Source: Methanothermobacter wolfeii
GTDB lineage: Archaea; Methanobacteriota; Methanobacteria; Methanobacteriales; Methanothermobacteraceae
Direction: 5' to 3'
Assembly (NCBI RefSeq): GCF_025397995.1
Contig: NZ_CP104550.1
Coordinates: 1,640,001 to 1,704,000, forward strand
Length of the DNA stretch: 64,000 nucleotides
How positions within the stretch are numbered: position 1 is the first letter of the stretch; each line of letters opens with the position of its first letter. The position numbers and the translations under genes were made by a program. This document shows, in pieces, positions 30,235 to 39,471 of the stretch. The notes beneath the pieces were generated by a model that saw nothing but the letters and a program-made list of their open reading frames with translations, had not been told where the DNA came from and did not search any database.

Positions 30235-30702
30235 ATGTCACAGAAGATGATCAGAAAATGGCTTGAAGAGGAAGGAATCTTCAGGATGGAAGTTCCAGAT
30301 GAGAACGCAAACTTTCACTATGTGGTTAACTATCCGGAGGATCATGTCATTGATGTGCTTCAGCCTGCAGGAAAAAGGGATATGGTTCTGATTGCCTGCG
30401 CCACCAGCGTGAGCCCTGAACACCAGGCAGGCATACGGGACATGAGCATGGTTAAAAGGACTGAGTTCCTATGGGATATTCGATTTGCAATTAACCGTTT
30501 TGGGGTTGATTTTCAGCTTGATCACCCTGAAAATGTCCTTAACGGTTACCTTGTGACCGATGAGATATTCTTTGACGGCCTCACAAAGGACAGGTTGATT
30601 TCAACTATAAAAAAGGTTTTCAGGGCAAAGCTACATGTTATGTGGATGATACAGGAAAGGTTCGGTGATGAGAAAAGGGAACATGACAGCATGTATGTTT
30701 AG
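30235..30702 (+). CDS. DUF2299 family protein
   Basis: A 155-aa soluble protein of the archaeal DUF2299 family, function unknown. The domain begins with MIRKWLEEEGIFRMEVPDENANFHYVVNYP and has a mixed alpha/beta pattern reminiscent of YbjN/secretion-chaperone folds. GGGAGTGG precedes the ATG, and AGTATATATT (30191-30200) is placed well for a TATA box. It borders the replication origin on its downstream side. Confidence 0.8.
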   Translation: MSQKMIRKWLEEEGIFRMEVPDENANFHYVVNYPEDHVIDVLQPAGKRDMVLIACATSVSPEHQAGIRDMSMVKRTEFLWDIRFAINRFGVDFQLDHPENVLNGYLVTDEIFFDGLTKDRLISTIKKVFRAKLHVMWMIQERFGDEKREHDSMYV

Positions 30703-30887
30703 GCTGAACCCTTCATCCACTATATTTTCCGGTTTTGGAGATGCATTTCATCTGTAAATCCACATTTTTATTCTATTTGCCAAAAACATGAGATGTATTC
30801 TGTGAACACTTGACAATTTAGAGTTCCTGAAGAATACTTCACCTTCAAGTCCCTGCTACCGTAACCGGTGACCTGACAGGGACATTG

Positions 30888-31056
30888 ATTTCAACTGTAA
30901 AGTCATATACTCCCTGAACCTCCATCCGGGAGAGGTCAATTTCAAGTGTAAACCATGGAGTTCATGGTACACCCTGGATGGGAGAGGTCAATTTCAAGTG
31001 TAAAAGTGTTCATTCATGGCAGCTTCTTGAGTTAGAGAGGTCAATTTCAAGTGTAA
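30888..31056 (-). repeat. Origin recognition boxes, reverse cluster
   Basis: Four boxes read ATTTCAAGTGTAA on the plus strand: 30888-30900 (one mismatch), 30939-30951, 30991-31003 and 31044-31056. The last three share the flank GAGAGGTCA before the box. Starts are spaced 51, 52 and 53 nt. A more degenerate forward-type copy (AACACTTGACAAT) lies at 30804-30816. Confidence 0.9.
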
Positions 31057-31163
31057 CTCCGTATTAATTTCCCATTTTAAATGCATAAAAACACGTTGGG
31101 ATCAGGGGTGGGCCCTGACACCTCAGGTATGGATGCTTCAGGACTTCACAAAACTTACACTGG

Positions 31164-31525
31164 ATACACTTGAAATTAACGTATTTTATTTACAAAAATT
31201 ATTACATTAATACTTACACTTGAAATGGATGTCTCTCTCGAAGCCCTAAAGAACAAAATTCTATTACACTTGAAATGGATGTCTCCCTCCACCCCTTCAC
31301 TAATGGAATTTCAGTACACTTGAAACTGATGCCCCACCGACAATAGGTAGGGACAGAATGAAATTTTACACTTGAAATGGACCACCCTTTCATCGATGGC
31401 AGGACCCGAACGTATCATTTACACTTGAAAAACATGTCTCACAGACCATCCATCATACTGCTGACACACATAAATAATAAAAACTTTTATCTAATAGATT
31501 CAATAAGAAAATTTACACTTGAAAC
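31164..31525 (+). repeat. Origin recognition boxes, forward cluster
   Basis: Seven boxes of TTACACTTGAAAT type begin at 31164, 31214, 31264, 31314, 31366, 31419 and 31513. Spacings are 50, 50, 50, 52, 53 and 94 nt, the last consistent with one lost box. Several share the downstream flank GGATGTCTC. A half-box TTACACT also occurs at about 31155. Confidence 0.9.
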
Positions 31526-31588
31526 CTATCACCTGACCCCAGAGAATACTGTGGTGGGAAGGGCACTGCAACCTATAGGACTTCCCAG

Positions 31589-31610
31589 ATGAACATGATC
31601 AGCTGTTCAT
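31589..31610. promoter_or_regulatory. Palindrome upstream of orc1
   Basis: ATGAACA (31589-31595) and TGTTCAT (31604-31610) form a 7-bp inverted repeat around TGATCAGC, 67 nt before the orc1 start codon. It does not resemble the origin boxes. It may be an operator or a leader hairpin controlling initiator synthesis. Confidence 0.35.
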
Positions 31611-31676
31611 GCTGGGGTTAACCTGAAGGTGGCTACAGCAGTTTTCTTGCAAATAAATATCATTAGAAGGGATACT

Positions 31677-32825
31677 ATGAATATTTTTGATGAAATTGGG
31701 GACAAAGAATCTGTTTTTAAGGATAAAAAGTTTCTGGATCACAGGTTCCTACCTGATAGACTACCTCATAGGGAGGAACAGATAAGGTCCATAGCAAAGT
31801 ACTGGGTCGAGGCCCTCAATGGAGTAACACCACCCGACGTAACAATATACGGTAAGACCGGGACAGGGAAAACTGCGGTGGCTAAATTTGCCATGAAACA
31901 GCTCAAGGAGGCCTCAAGGGACTGTGATGTTAATATAAGGACAGAGTACATAAGGTGCACAGATTACACAACAGAGTATCAGGTTATAGCCAGGCTGTGC
32001 CAGCAACTCGGTCGTGATGTCCCCTACCGTGGCTGGACAAAGGCTGAAATTGTTAACACCTTCAGGAACATGTTCAAGAAAAACGCCTTTGGCCAGGACA
32101 TGATACTCATGGTTGTACTTGACGAGATTGACATACTCCTCAGAAACGATGGCGACGGCCTTCTATACACGCTGACCAGGACTGATAATGTCTCGATACT
32201 GTCAATAAGTAACTATGTTGAATTCAAGAAATTCATAAAGCCAAGGGTCAGGAGCAGTCTAAGGGACAGGGAAATAGTATTCCCACCATACGGAGCCCAG
32301 CAACTTGTCGATATCCTTGAAGAAAGATCCAAACTATCCTTCAAGGAAGGAGCCCTTGATGATGATGTTATTCCACTCTGCGCTGCCCTGGCTGCGAAGG
32401 AGGAGGGTGATGCAAGGTACGCCCTTGACCTTCTCAGAACAGCTGGAGAAATTGCAGATGAAAGGGAATCCGAAATCGTCCAGGGAGACTTTGTAAGGGA
32501 GGCCAAGGATTACATAGAGCACAACAAGATCACGGACATAGTACTCACACTTCCAAGCCAGCAGCAGAGGGTCCTTGAAGCAATACTGTACCTGACAAAG
32601 AGGAAGGAAGAGATAACTTCAGGAAGACTCTACGAGGTCTACAAGGACATATCGAAGGGGGATTCCGTTTCATACAGGAGAATATTCGACTTCATAAATG
32701 AGCTTGAAATGCTGGGCCTCATATCAACAAACACGGTGTCAAGGGGTAGAGGAAAGGGCAGGACAAATATAATAAATCTTCAGTGCGACACGTCTCTTCT
32801 TGAGGATTCTCTCTGGGGTGTGTGA
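31677..32825 (+). CDS. cdc6: Orc1/Cdc6 replication initiator
   Basis: An AAA+ initiator that binds the adjacent origin boxes and loads the replicative helicase. The protein is 382 aa. Walker A is [12 protein letters not shown] near 68, Walker [10 protein letters not shown] near 144 and sensor 1 SISNY near 178. A C-terminal winged-helix domain (about 290-380; [28 protein letters not shown]) contacts DNA. ATG 31677 has a weak AGGGAT site; the frame extends to an upstream ATG at 31629 without a site. The initiator gene adjacent to its origin is the usual archaeal arrangement. Confidence 0.96.
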   Translation: MNIFDEIGDKESVFKDKKFLDHRFLPDRLPHREEQIRSIAKYWVEALNGVTPPDVTIYGKTGTGKTAVAKFAMKQLKEASRDCDVNIRTEYIRCTDYTTEYQVIARLCQQLGRDVPYRGWTKAEIVNTFRNMFKKNAFGQDMILMVVLDEIDILLRNDGDGLLYTLTRTDNVSILSISNYVEFKKFIKPRVRSSLRDREIVFPPYGAQQLVDILEERSKLSFKEGALDDDVIPLCAALAAKEEGDARYALDLLRTAGEIADERESEIVQGDFVREAKDYIEHNKITDIVLTLPSQQQRVLEAILYLTKRKEEITSGRLYEVYKDISKGDSVSYRRIFDFINELEMLGLISTNTVSRGRGKGRTNIINLQCDTSLLEDSLWGV

Positions 32826-32864
32826 TGGAAAGATAAGGATTGCAGAGAGGGGTAACGCATTCAT

Positions 32865-33773
32865 TCAGTTCTTTATCAGCATCTTCAGGAGGGCCATCCT
32901 GACTGGAACACCATAAAAAGCCTGCCTGAAGTACATGGCCTGGGGAAGCGAATCAACATCAGGTGATATCTCATCAACCCTTGGCAGCGGATGCATCACG
33001 ATGAGGTCCCTCTCCTCAACCATTGGCTTGTCTATACGGTAGGCGCCCCTTATTCTTGAATACTCCTCAGGGTCAGGGAAACGTTCCCTCTGTATCCTTG
33101 TAACGTACAGGACATCAACGTCATCTATAACATCCTCAAGTTTTTCAGTTTCATTAACCTCAAGCCCTCCCCCCTGAAGGTCATGTATGATGTCATCGGG
33201 CATCCTTAACTCGGGGGGTGATACAAAACTCATTGCAGCACCAAAGGCTGCAAGGGCATAGGCAAGGGAGTGGACAGTCCTTCCATACTTGAGGTCACCC
33301 ACAAGGGCCACCCTCAGGTCGCTTATGCTTCCGAAGAACCTGTTCATGGTGTAAAGGTCCAGGAGGGTCTGGGTTGGATGCTGACCGGAACCATCCCCTG
33401 CATTTATAACCGGGACATCAACGGTGTCATAAACATAGCGGGCAGCCCCCTCAAGGTTATGTCTTATTACAATGGCGTCCGAGTAACCTGCAAGCATCCT
33501 GGCGGTGTCGGCAAGACTCTCACCCTTAGCTGCAGATATGGCCCCTGTATCTGCAAAACCAACAACATCACCACCAAGCCGTTTCATGGCAGTTTCAAAT
33601 GACAGCCTTGTCCTTGTTGAAGGCTCATAGAACATCATCCCAAGCATTTTCCCTGAGAGAATATCTGATGATTCCATTCCAGCCGCGATTGGTTCCATCT
33701 TCTCTGCTTCTCTGAGGATGACCTCAATGTCCTTTCTGCTGAAATCCTTTATTGAAATCACATTTTCAAACAT
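32865..33773 (-). CDS. pyrB: Aspartate carbamoyltransferase catalytic subunit
   Basis: First committed pyrimidine enzyme, making carbamoylaspartate. The protein is 302 aa. Carbamoyl-phosphate loop [12 protein letters not shown] lies near 52, and [12 protein letters not shown] near 128. No regulatory subunit pyrI is adjacent. GGAGGGG precedes the start, and the gene follows trmI by 13 nt on the same strand, so hef-trmI-pyrB may be one transcript. Confidence 0.96.
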   Translation of the reverse strand: MFENVISIKDFSRKDIEVILREAEKMEPIAAGMESSDILSGKMLGMMFYEPSTRTRLSFETAMKRLGGDVVGFADTGAISAAKGESLADTARMLAGYSDAIVIRHNLEGAARYVYDTVDVPVINAGDGSGQHPTQTLLDLYTMNRFFGSISDLRVALVGDLKYGRTVHSLAYALAAFGAAMSFVSPPELRMPDDIIHDLQGGGLEVNETEKLEDVIDDVDVLYVTRIQRERFPDPEEYSRIRGAYRIDKPMVEERDLIVMHPLPRVDEISPDVDSLPQAMYFRQAFYGVPVRMALLKMLIKN

Positions 33774-33786
33774 TCACAGTCCCCTC

Positions 33787-34551
33787 CTAGATCATCTTTC
33801 TCATAAAGGTGAGGTAACCTGTATGTCCAACCATCCTTGTCCTTGGCCTTGTCCCCTGTTTCCTAACTTCAATTTCACGTTCAATTGTTTCAAAGGTCCT
33901 TATATCACCAAAACCCGCCTTTGAACCGATTCTATGGATAAGTTTCACCTGTTCAATGTAGGGGTTGTAGAAAACCGCCCACCCACCCCTGAGGAGGGAT
34001 TCATGGACATCCTCCATTATCTCCCATGGCTTTGGAAGGTCCAGGAAGACAAGGTCAAGGTCCTCCTCATCCATACCATCCTTTATGTCCCTGTTTTTCA
34101 GCTCTATGTTCCTGAAGCCAAAGTTCCTGATGTTCCTCTCCGCGACCTCCGCAAAGTCCTCGCGGACCTCATAGGTTGTAACATGCCCTGATTCCCCCAC
34201 AAGATTTGCGAGGTACATTGCAACTGTACCCGCCCCGGTACCCGCATCCAGGGCCCTTGAACCCTTTGGGAGTCCGGTGTAAGCGGATATGAGTCCAAGG
34301 TCCTTTGGCAGGAGTATTGAACACTTCCTTTCCATGAGTTCAAAGTAATCTGAGAGGTTTGGTTTGAGTACAAGGACCTTCCTTCCAAGGTGTGTTTCAA
34401 TCACCTGACCCGGCTGGCTCTCCTCTATAACCTCTGGGCTGATTATTCCAACGTCAGACTCAAAACCGGAGCCCGGCTTTATAAGATATCTTTTACCCCT
34501 TTCATCCATCAGTAAATGCAATAAATCACCTTTCCTTATCCTTTTAATCAT
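33787..34551 (-). CDS. trmI: tRNA (adenine-N1)-methyltransferase TrmI
   Basis: A SAM-dependent enzyme that forms m1A57/58 in the T-loop of archaeal tRNAs, important for thermal stability. The protein is 254 aa. An N-terminal small beta domain (KGDLLHLLMDERGKRYLIK) is followed by a Rossmann methyltransferase core (ALDAGTGAGTVAMYLA near 100; DLVFLDLPKPW near 165). A GGTGAT-TTA-TTG pattern inside the first codons resembles an internal start, but the residues before it belong to the conserved first strand, so ATG 34551 is kept. It overlaps hef by 8 nt. Confidence 0.93.
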   Translation of the reverse strand: MIKRIRKGDLLHLLMDERGKRYLIKPGSGFESDVGIISPEVIEESQPGQVIETHLGRKVLVLKPNLSDYFELMERKCSILLPKDLGLISAYTGLPKGSRALDAGTGAGTVAMYLANLVGESGHVTTYEVREDFAEVAERNIRNFGFRNIELKNRDIKDGMDEEDLDLVFLDLPKPWEIMEDVHESLLRGGWAVFYNPYIEQVKLIHRIGSKAGFGDIRTFETIEREIEVRKQGTRPRTRMVGHTGYLTFMRKMI

Positions 34552-36739
34552 CCCTGAATTCTGATTCCAGCACTTCCCTTATCTCAGAGGCCCTCTTTTT
34601 ACCTATACCTTCGACCTTTCTTAATTCCTTTTCTGATGCATTCATGACCCCCATGACTGATCCGAACCTTCTAAGTAGTCTGAGGGCGTACCTGGATCCT
34701 ATGTTGGGGAGTGATTCAACGATGAAAAGCTGCTTTTCCCTCAGTGTGAGGGGCTTTTTATCAGTCCTTACACGCATGTCTGGTTTCTTTTCTTCCTGCT
34801 CCCTTATGGCTATTCTTTTTATCATTGCGGCTGTGTCTTCAGGGGACCTTGTTGGTATCATGGGTATTCCAAAGTCCACTGCAACGGCTGCAAGGGCCCC
34901 CCTTACAGCATCGGGGCCTATGAAACCTGAGTAGAGGTCTTCACCTTCGATTATTATAACTGGTTTTTTAAAACTTTTAACCATCTCACTGGCCTGCCTG
35001 TAGAGCCTTTTATCCATGATTGAGTTAAGGAAGTCCTGGGTGGTTTTTCTTTCTATGATCACATCATCGCTCACCTGGTAGTCACCCGCTGCAAGGGCCC
35101 TGAGTTCAAACTCCACCCCCATCCCCTTCAGTTCCCTGATGACCCTTGAATTCACCTCCCGGGAGTCGACGTATATGAATGGCCTTTCACGGGGTTCCTC
35201 CTTCACAGGAAGAGGGGCAACATCAATTTCCACCGAGCCCCCCCTGAGGCTCTTCTTCATCCTATTCTCCTTCCTCATGCTTGAATAGTAGTATGCCTCA
35301 TCACGGGTTTTTTCTGTTATCAAGACCATCATCCGCCCTGATCTTTTCCGCCCTGTCCTTCCACGCCTCTGAATCATCCTTATCTCAGAGGGGACCGGTT
35401 CATACATTATGACGAGGTCCACCGAGGGTATGTCTATACCCTCCTCTGCCACGCTTGTTGAGAGAAGAACATCATGGTTACCCATACGGAAGGATTTGAT
35501 TATCTCCCGCTGCTGTTTCTGTGTAAGGCCCTTCTCACCGCTTCTGCTGTTCTGGCCATAGAATTTAACCGCATTTATTTCTTCCCTGAGGCACCTCTGG
35601 TAGATCTCCTCAAGGGTGTCCCTGAACTGTGTGAAGACTATTATTCTTGATTCTGTGTTCCTGAGTTCTTCTTTAAGGATTTCCATGAGTTTATCAAGTT
35701 TCGGATGCTCTATTCCCGATGCAGAGGCCTTTCTTGTAAGGTACGCGGCCCTGGTAAAGTCCGGGTCCATGATAAGGCCCTTCGCAGCCTTCGTATTCTT
35801 CTTTCTGAGCCTTTCAATGTACCTCTGGAGGGGGTTTATGCCCTGGGTTTCAAGGAGTTCAACTGCATGTTCAACATTTATACAGGCTGCTATGAGTGAG
35901 ATTGCCCTGTAACATGACTTTGGAGGGTTTGTTGAACGGGCGATTCTGTTCTGGACACGCCCCCTTGCCATGAGGAGGTCCTTTTTACCGGCGTTTATGC
36001 TGTCTATAACTCCAAGGTTCTTCAGGATCTTCATCCTGGATTTAAGGGCCCTTTTCAGGTGTTCTCTTATCTCCTCCAGTTCAGGGGTCATCTTCACCTT
36101 CACCCATTCAATCTTTACGGGTTTTATGTAGGGCCTTACGTCGGGATCATTCTCTGTTTTCACGCTAACATCCCTTATGAAGAGGTTTTCACAGACGTGT
36201 TTTATCTTATCCTCATCTGAACCTGGAGATGCGGTGAGTCCAAGTATGAGGGGGTTATTTGCATTCTGGATGTAATTTGATGCAAGGAATACGTAGGAGT
36301 AGGACCCAACCGCCCGGTGACATTCATCAAAAACAATTAGAGAAACATCCCTCAGATCGTATCTTCCACTCAGGATGTCTGATTCAACTGTCTGGGGTGT
36401 TGCGGTTATAACCTGAGATTCATTCCAGCGCTTAACCCTTTCCTCTGGTTTTATACTTCCTGTGATGGACGTGCAGCTTGCAAGGAGGAACTCCCTGAAG
36501 CTTTCCTCGTGCTGTATTGCGAGGGGCTTGCTGGGCGCAAGGACAAGAACCCTGGACCCTTTAAATTTCGTGAGCCTTTCAGCAGCCACAAGAACCGCAA
36601 CGATTGTTTTACCCAGGGCTGTAGGGGCCACGATCATTGAATTGCCCTTTTTAAGCACACCGGCTGCCATTACCTGCTGGTAGGTCCTTGCCTCAATGGC
36701 CCCTGGTTTTATGAGGGGGTGTTCTATGTACCTTGCCAT
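34544..36739 (-). CDS. hef: Hef: XPF-family helicase/nuclease
   Basis: An archaeal fork-processing enzyme combining an N-terminal SF2 helicase (APTALGKT, DECHRA, GLTASPGSDEDK, QRRGRTGRKRSG) with a C-terminal XPF-type nuclease. The nuclease motif is IIERKTTQDFLNSI near 590, followed by tandem helix-hairpin-helix units (ESLPNIGSRYALRLL, VEGIGKKRASEI). It is about 731 aa, full length, with both activities intact. ATG 36739 is chosen because a TTAAATAA box lies about 26 nt upstream, fitting a leaderless transcript; ATG 36757 is the alternative. It restores stalled replication forks. Confidence 0.94.
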   Translation of the reverse strand: MARYIEHPLIKPGAIEARTYQQVMAAGVLKKGNSMIVAPTALGKTIVAVLVAAERLTKFKGSRVLVLAPSKPLAIQHEESFREFLLASCTSITGSIKPEERVKRWNESQVITATPQTVESDILSGRYDLRDVSLIVFDECHRAVGSYSYVFLASNYIQNANNPLILGLTASPGSDEDKIKHVCENLFIRDVSVKTENDPDVRPYIKPVKIEWVKVKMTPELEEIREHLKRALKSRMKILKNLGVIDSINAGKKDLLMARGRVQNRIARSTNPPKSCYRAISLIAACINVEHAVELLETQGINPLQRYIERLRKKNTKAAKGLIMDPDFTRAAYLTRKASASGIEHPKLDKLMEILKEELRNTESRIIVFTQFRDTLEEIYQRCLREEINAVKFYGQNSRSGEKGLTQKQQREIIKSFRMGNHDVLLSTSVAEEGIDIPSVDLVIMYEPVPSEIRMIQRRGRTGRKRSGRMMVLITEKTRDEAYYYSSMRKENRMKKSLRGGSVEIDVAPLPVKEEPRERPFIYVDSREVNSRVIRELKGMGVEFELRALAAGDYQVSDDVIIERKTTQDFLNSIMDKRLYRQASEMVKSFKKPVIIIEGEDLYSGFIGPDAVRGALAAVAVDFGIPMIPTRSPEDTAAMIKRIAIREQEEKKPDMRVRTDKKPLTLREKQLFIVESLPNIGSRYALRLLRRFGSVMGVMNASEKELRKVEGIGKKRASEIREVLESEFRDD

Positions 36740-36814
36740 GATCTTTTCTTTGACCATCAATTTATTTAACTTGCTCGCCGGGAACTCAGGGCCCTGAATA
36801 TGTGCTGATAAAAT

Positions 36815-37380
36815 TTAGATAAATGAAAATGTTGTTAGAGGGATTTGAATCACATTACCTTCTTTTTCAATTATTTGGCTTCTTTTTGATACTAAAATTC
36901 CATAATTTGATTTATATCTCTTAATGGCTTTTTTTAACTGTCCCTTACTTTTTCTACCTACTCCAACCTCTACGGGAATTATTTCTCCGTCTGCTCTGCT
37001 TAAAAGGAAATCTACGCTTCCGGGATCTGCCGGATATAATATTCCATTTAATATACCCCTTTCTTTCATTTTGAAAAAAGAAGATGCAACTAGGTTTTCT
37101 GCTAATGGTCCCAGGAATTCATTTTTTTTCCGGAGCATATCTTCCAAGAATGAAATTCAAGCTTGCTTTTATTGATGGGGATAAGAAATAATATTTCCTT
37201 GGCTTTCTCTCTGCTTTACCTGCAGTTCCATAGGGATCTACGTGAAATATTAAATGGGTTTTTTTCAAGTATATCCAGGATATTGTTTACCAGTGATGAA
37301 GAAACATCCAGTTTACTTACTTTGAATTATCTAAAGATCTAATGTCTGTACTTCTGGGACTGCACAGTGAGAGATAATAA
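36815..37380 (-). pseudogene. Decayed archaeal AAA ATPase (DUF4143-type C-terminus)
   Basis: The frame at 36815-37147 encodes EFLGPLAENLVASSFFKMKE and PADPGSVDFLLSRADGEIIP, typical of the C-terminal nuclease-like part of DUF4143/AAA_14 ATPases. Upstream, the homologous reading continues in other frames (KVSKLDVSSSLVNNILDILE, then HLIFHVDPYGTAGKAERKP and YYFLSPSIKASLNF), requiring at least two or three frameshifts. The ATPase half is missing. Composition is more AT-rich than the neighbours. It is a relic of a mobile or accessory gene family common in archaea. Confidence 0.75.
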
Positions 37381-37399
37381 AAATTAAAGAATATGTGGT

Positions 37400-37717
37400 T
37401 TAAAACACTGAAGCAAGCCCCAGAATCGCAGCAACAGTCATCATGCTGAGATGGGCTGAATAGAGTGGAGCAGTCTGGAAATTGTCCTTAAGAGCAGGCA
37501 TGAACTGTATGTAGGCTGATATGCCTGCAAGGACCTGAAGAGCCACTGCAATGTAGAGTATTCCACCACCCATCAGAATATTCAGGGCCGTTGCAATTAT
37601 GGAGATCAGAAGCACACCAAAGTGCGGTGCCATTTTCATTCCCATGATACGGAATGTTATAAAGCCAGATGTAACTCCAGAAAGGAGAAATGCCAGAACA
37701 ATAACCTGATATATCAT
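37400..37717 (-). CDS. Small four-span membrane protein of the TusA-DsrE/DUF169 operon
   Basis: A 105-aa hydrophobic protein with three to four predicted membrane helices (about 3-24, 31-51, 53-70, 86-104). No family is recognised. It is the last gene of a minus-strand run, 10 nt after the TusA-DsrE protein, and likely co-translated. Its context suggests a role linked to sulfur or redox trafficking, such as a membrane partner of the DsrE protein, but this is inference only. Confidence 0.7.
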   Translation of the reverse strand: MIYQVIVLAFLLSGVTSGFITFRIMGMKMAPHFGVLLISIIATALNILMGGGILYIAVALQVLAGISAYIQFMPALKDNFQTAPLYSAHLSMMTVAAILGLASVF

Positions 37718-37727
37718 TATATCACCT

Positions 37728-38522
37728 CTAAAAGTTCACCACAGCGTATCTGGGGTCACTGAGTAGTGTTATGAATGTTGCAGCACCTGCAATCTTGCAT
37801 CCATCTTCAAGGGCGCTGTCATCAATACCCCTGAACTGGGCGCTCATCTCGCATACGTATATCTGGACACCCATATCAATCACTTCCCTCATGAGTTCAT
37901 CGAGGCGCGGGAATGCCGGGTGCTTGACATTTGAGGCACCACCCTTCCTTGCAAGGCTGACACCGTCCATAAGGAGGAAGATTATGACTTCCTTGCCCAT
38001 ACTCCTGGCGGCCTTTGAGAATATGAATGTTGCATAGGCCCTTTCAGCGTTTGCTGTCCCGTTGCTCTGCACCACAAGGACCCTGTCTCTTCCGGTGATC
38101 TCAACCGGATCCTTTTTCTCTGTTTTTTCCAGTATTATGTAGTCATCTGATTTTTCAACAACCACTGCATTCATTTCAGCGGCTGAAACTTCAAGGTCAT
38201 CCAGGGTGTCCCGGTTTCCTGATTTAACCTTTATCATCTGACCTTTTTTGAGTGATGAGAGTTTCTCACCCACAGTTATAACGGGGCCGGGACATGTTTC
38301 CCCGGTAACATCTATCTCTTCCATCTCTCCGGCTGTCATTGTAAGCACCAAACCATCCTCAACCTTCCTTGATGAAATATTCACACCGTATTTATCTGCC
38401 AGATCTCTGATTTCCCTTATATCCGCATCCAGGAGGATGTTGAGTTTTTCAGGTCCGTTCTTAAGGATGTTCTCTGTTATTACCGCTGCTGCGTATGGAT
38501 TTATCCCCTTAAGACTGATCAT
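37728..38522 (-). CDS. TusA-DsrE fusion protein
   Basis: A 264-aa protein of three parts. An N-terminal TusA-like segment lacks the cysteine motif (INPYAAAVITENILKNGP). A canonical TusA domain has the sulfur-carrier motif GETCPGPVI near 75-83. A C-terminal DsrE/DsrF-like domain (about 145-264; VLVVQSNGTANAERAYATF, GVQIYVCEMSAQFRGID) includes a conserved-type Cys. Such proteins relay persulfide sulfur between enzymes. ATG 38522 just follows the DUF169 stop; ATG 38534 would overlap it. It lies between the DUF169 and membrane-protein genes. Confidence 0.82.
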   Translation of the reverse strand: MISLKGINPYAAAVITENILKNGPEKLNILLDADIREIRDLADKYGVNISSRKVEDGLVLTMTAGEMEEIDVTGETCPGPVITVGEKLSSLKKGQMIKVKSGNRDTLDDLEVSAAEMNAVVVEKSDDYIILEKTEKKDPVEITGRDRVLVVQSNGTANAERAYATFIFSKAARSMGKEVIIFLLMDGVSLARKGGASNVKHPAFPRLDELMREVIDMGVQIYVCEMSAQFRGIDDSALEDGCKIAGAATFITLLSDPRYAVVNF

Positions 38523-38524
38523 AC

Positions 38525-39196
38525 TTAACCCCATTCTTCAGCGAATTTTTTAAGGGCATCCACGATTCCCTCAAGTTCTGCTGCGGGTATCCCTATTATG
38601 AGTTCCTCTGGTTTAACACCCGCGTACTTCCTTGAACCGTTGCAGCCCAGGGTCATGTTGGGTATGCCCCTCTCCTTTACTGCTGCAACAGCATCTGCAC
38701 AGAGGGACTGTATCCCTGAGTAGTCACCGGCCATTCTACCACCACGTGAATGAAGGTAGGCCTGGCTTAACCTGAGGGCCTGAGCTGGTTTTACTATGAA
38801 AACCACAGAGTCAGGCTCAAAGTCAGTATCTTCAAGGGGAGCGTAAAGTGATGCACGGTATTTCCCAGTCACCACGGGTATTGCCTCGACGGTTTCCTTC
38901 GCTGCCTCGGGGGTGCTGTAGTTCCCGAGTTTATGGTACATGCTTCCATCTGCAACGGGCCCTGGCAGGTCGCATATACCCATTACTCCAGCTCCCCCCT
39001 TGCACAGGTGCTCCTCACAGGTTGCATAGCCACTTACACCACCAAGCCTTGCATCCTGTATGAATTCACAGTGCCTCTTTTTTTCAAGTTTCATGGCGCG
39101 GTGTTCATCTTCCTCTTTAAGGAGTTTCACCGCCACAGGGCTTCCTTCAAGGCCCAGGAGTTTTTTAAGGTCTTCTGATATTTTTTTATAATCCAC
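38525..39196 (-). CDS. DUF169 family protein
   Basis: A 223-aa protein of the uncharacterised DUF169 family, common in methanogens and other anaerobes. Conserved features include GSPVAVKLLKEED near 19, RHCEFIQDARLGG and the Cys cluster ATCEEHLCKGGAGVMGICDLP around 58-78, which may bind a metal or heme-like group. It starts with GTG at 39196, with GAGGTGG upstream. It is the first gene of the operon with the TusA-DsrE and small membrane proteins; its promoter carries a palindromic operator. Confidence 0.85.
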   Translation of the reverse strand: MDYKKISEDLKKLLGLEGSPVAVKLLKEEDEHRAMKLEKKRHCEFIQDARLGGVSGYATCEEHLCKGGAGVMGICDLPGPVADGSMYHKLGNYSTPEAAKETVEAIPVVTGKYRASLYAPLEDTDFEPDSVVFIVKPAQALRLSQAYLHSRGGRMAGDYSGIQSLCADAVAAVKERGIPNMTLGCNGSRKYAGVKPEELIIGIPAAELEGIVDALKKFAEEWG

Positions 39197-39221
39197 AAAA
39201 CCACCTCTACATTTCAGTATA

Positions 39222-39236
39222 ACTATACCGTATAGT
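39222..39236. promoter_or_regulatory. Palindromic operator at the DUF169 operon promoter
   Basis: ACTATAC (39222-39228) and GTATAGT (39230-39236) form a perfect palindrome around one base. On the minus strand it lies about 24 nt downstream of a TATA box (AAATTTAAATAG, 39248-39259), so it covers the expected transcription start, a classic repressor position. Confidence 0.55.
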
Positions 39237-39429
39237 ATAAAAAACTACTATTTAAATTTTTCTAATGTATGGTGGGGGGAGGGATGGCTGAGCACCGGCT
39301 GAAATCATCCAAAAAATGTTCATATCATGATATACATAATCTAACAGCATCAAATCCTCATAATTCCTCAGGTGAAGAACCCATGACCTCAGTATTCAGC
39401 CGAAGACCTAACCTTAAATTATAATAAAT

Positions 39430-39446
39430 GGTTATACCATAAAGTA
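39430..39446. promoter_or_regulatory. Related element at the regulator gene promoter
   Basis: GGTTATACCATAAAGTA shares 12 of 17 positions, including TATACC and AGTA, with the operator at 39221-39237. It sits between a TATA-like AAATTATAATAA (about 39415-39427) and the start codon at 39472. The inner ATGGTTATACCAT (39428-39440) is itself nearly palindromic. It is consistent with autoregulation of the divergent HTH regulator. Confidence 0.45.
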
Positions 39447-39471
39447 AATCATTAAAGGATCGGGTGAATAC

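Larger units (their letters stand above)
30800..31676. other. Replication origin region (oriC)
   Basis: This non-coding stretch of about 970 nt directly upstream of orc1/cdc6 holds at least eleven copies of the Orc1-binding box TTACACTTGAAAT (reverse complement ATTTCAAGTGTAA). They form two clusters pointing toward each other around a central region. AT-rich segments at 31177-31213 and about 31465-31512 are candidate unwinding sites. A TCAGGG/CCCTGA inverted repeat lies in the centre (31102-31118). The position matches the known origin of M. thermautotrophicus upstream of cdc6-1. No protein gene is supported here. Confidence 0.93.

Noticed and set aside
30888-31525. Repeats at the origin considered as a CRISPR array
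   Set aside because: Repeats are only about 13 nt, occur in both orientations, have no unique spacer structure and lie next to orc1; they match origin recognition boxes.
34487-34521. TTG 34521 with an ideal GGTGAT site as the trmI start
   Set aside because: The ten residues before it align with the conserved first strand of TrmI, so the upstream ATG is more likely.
39384-39425. 13-codon frame with GGTGA site before the regulator gene
   Set aside because: Ends within the promoter of the regulator and lies mostly upstream of the likely transcription start.
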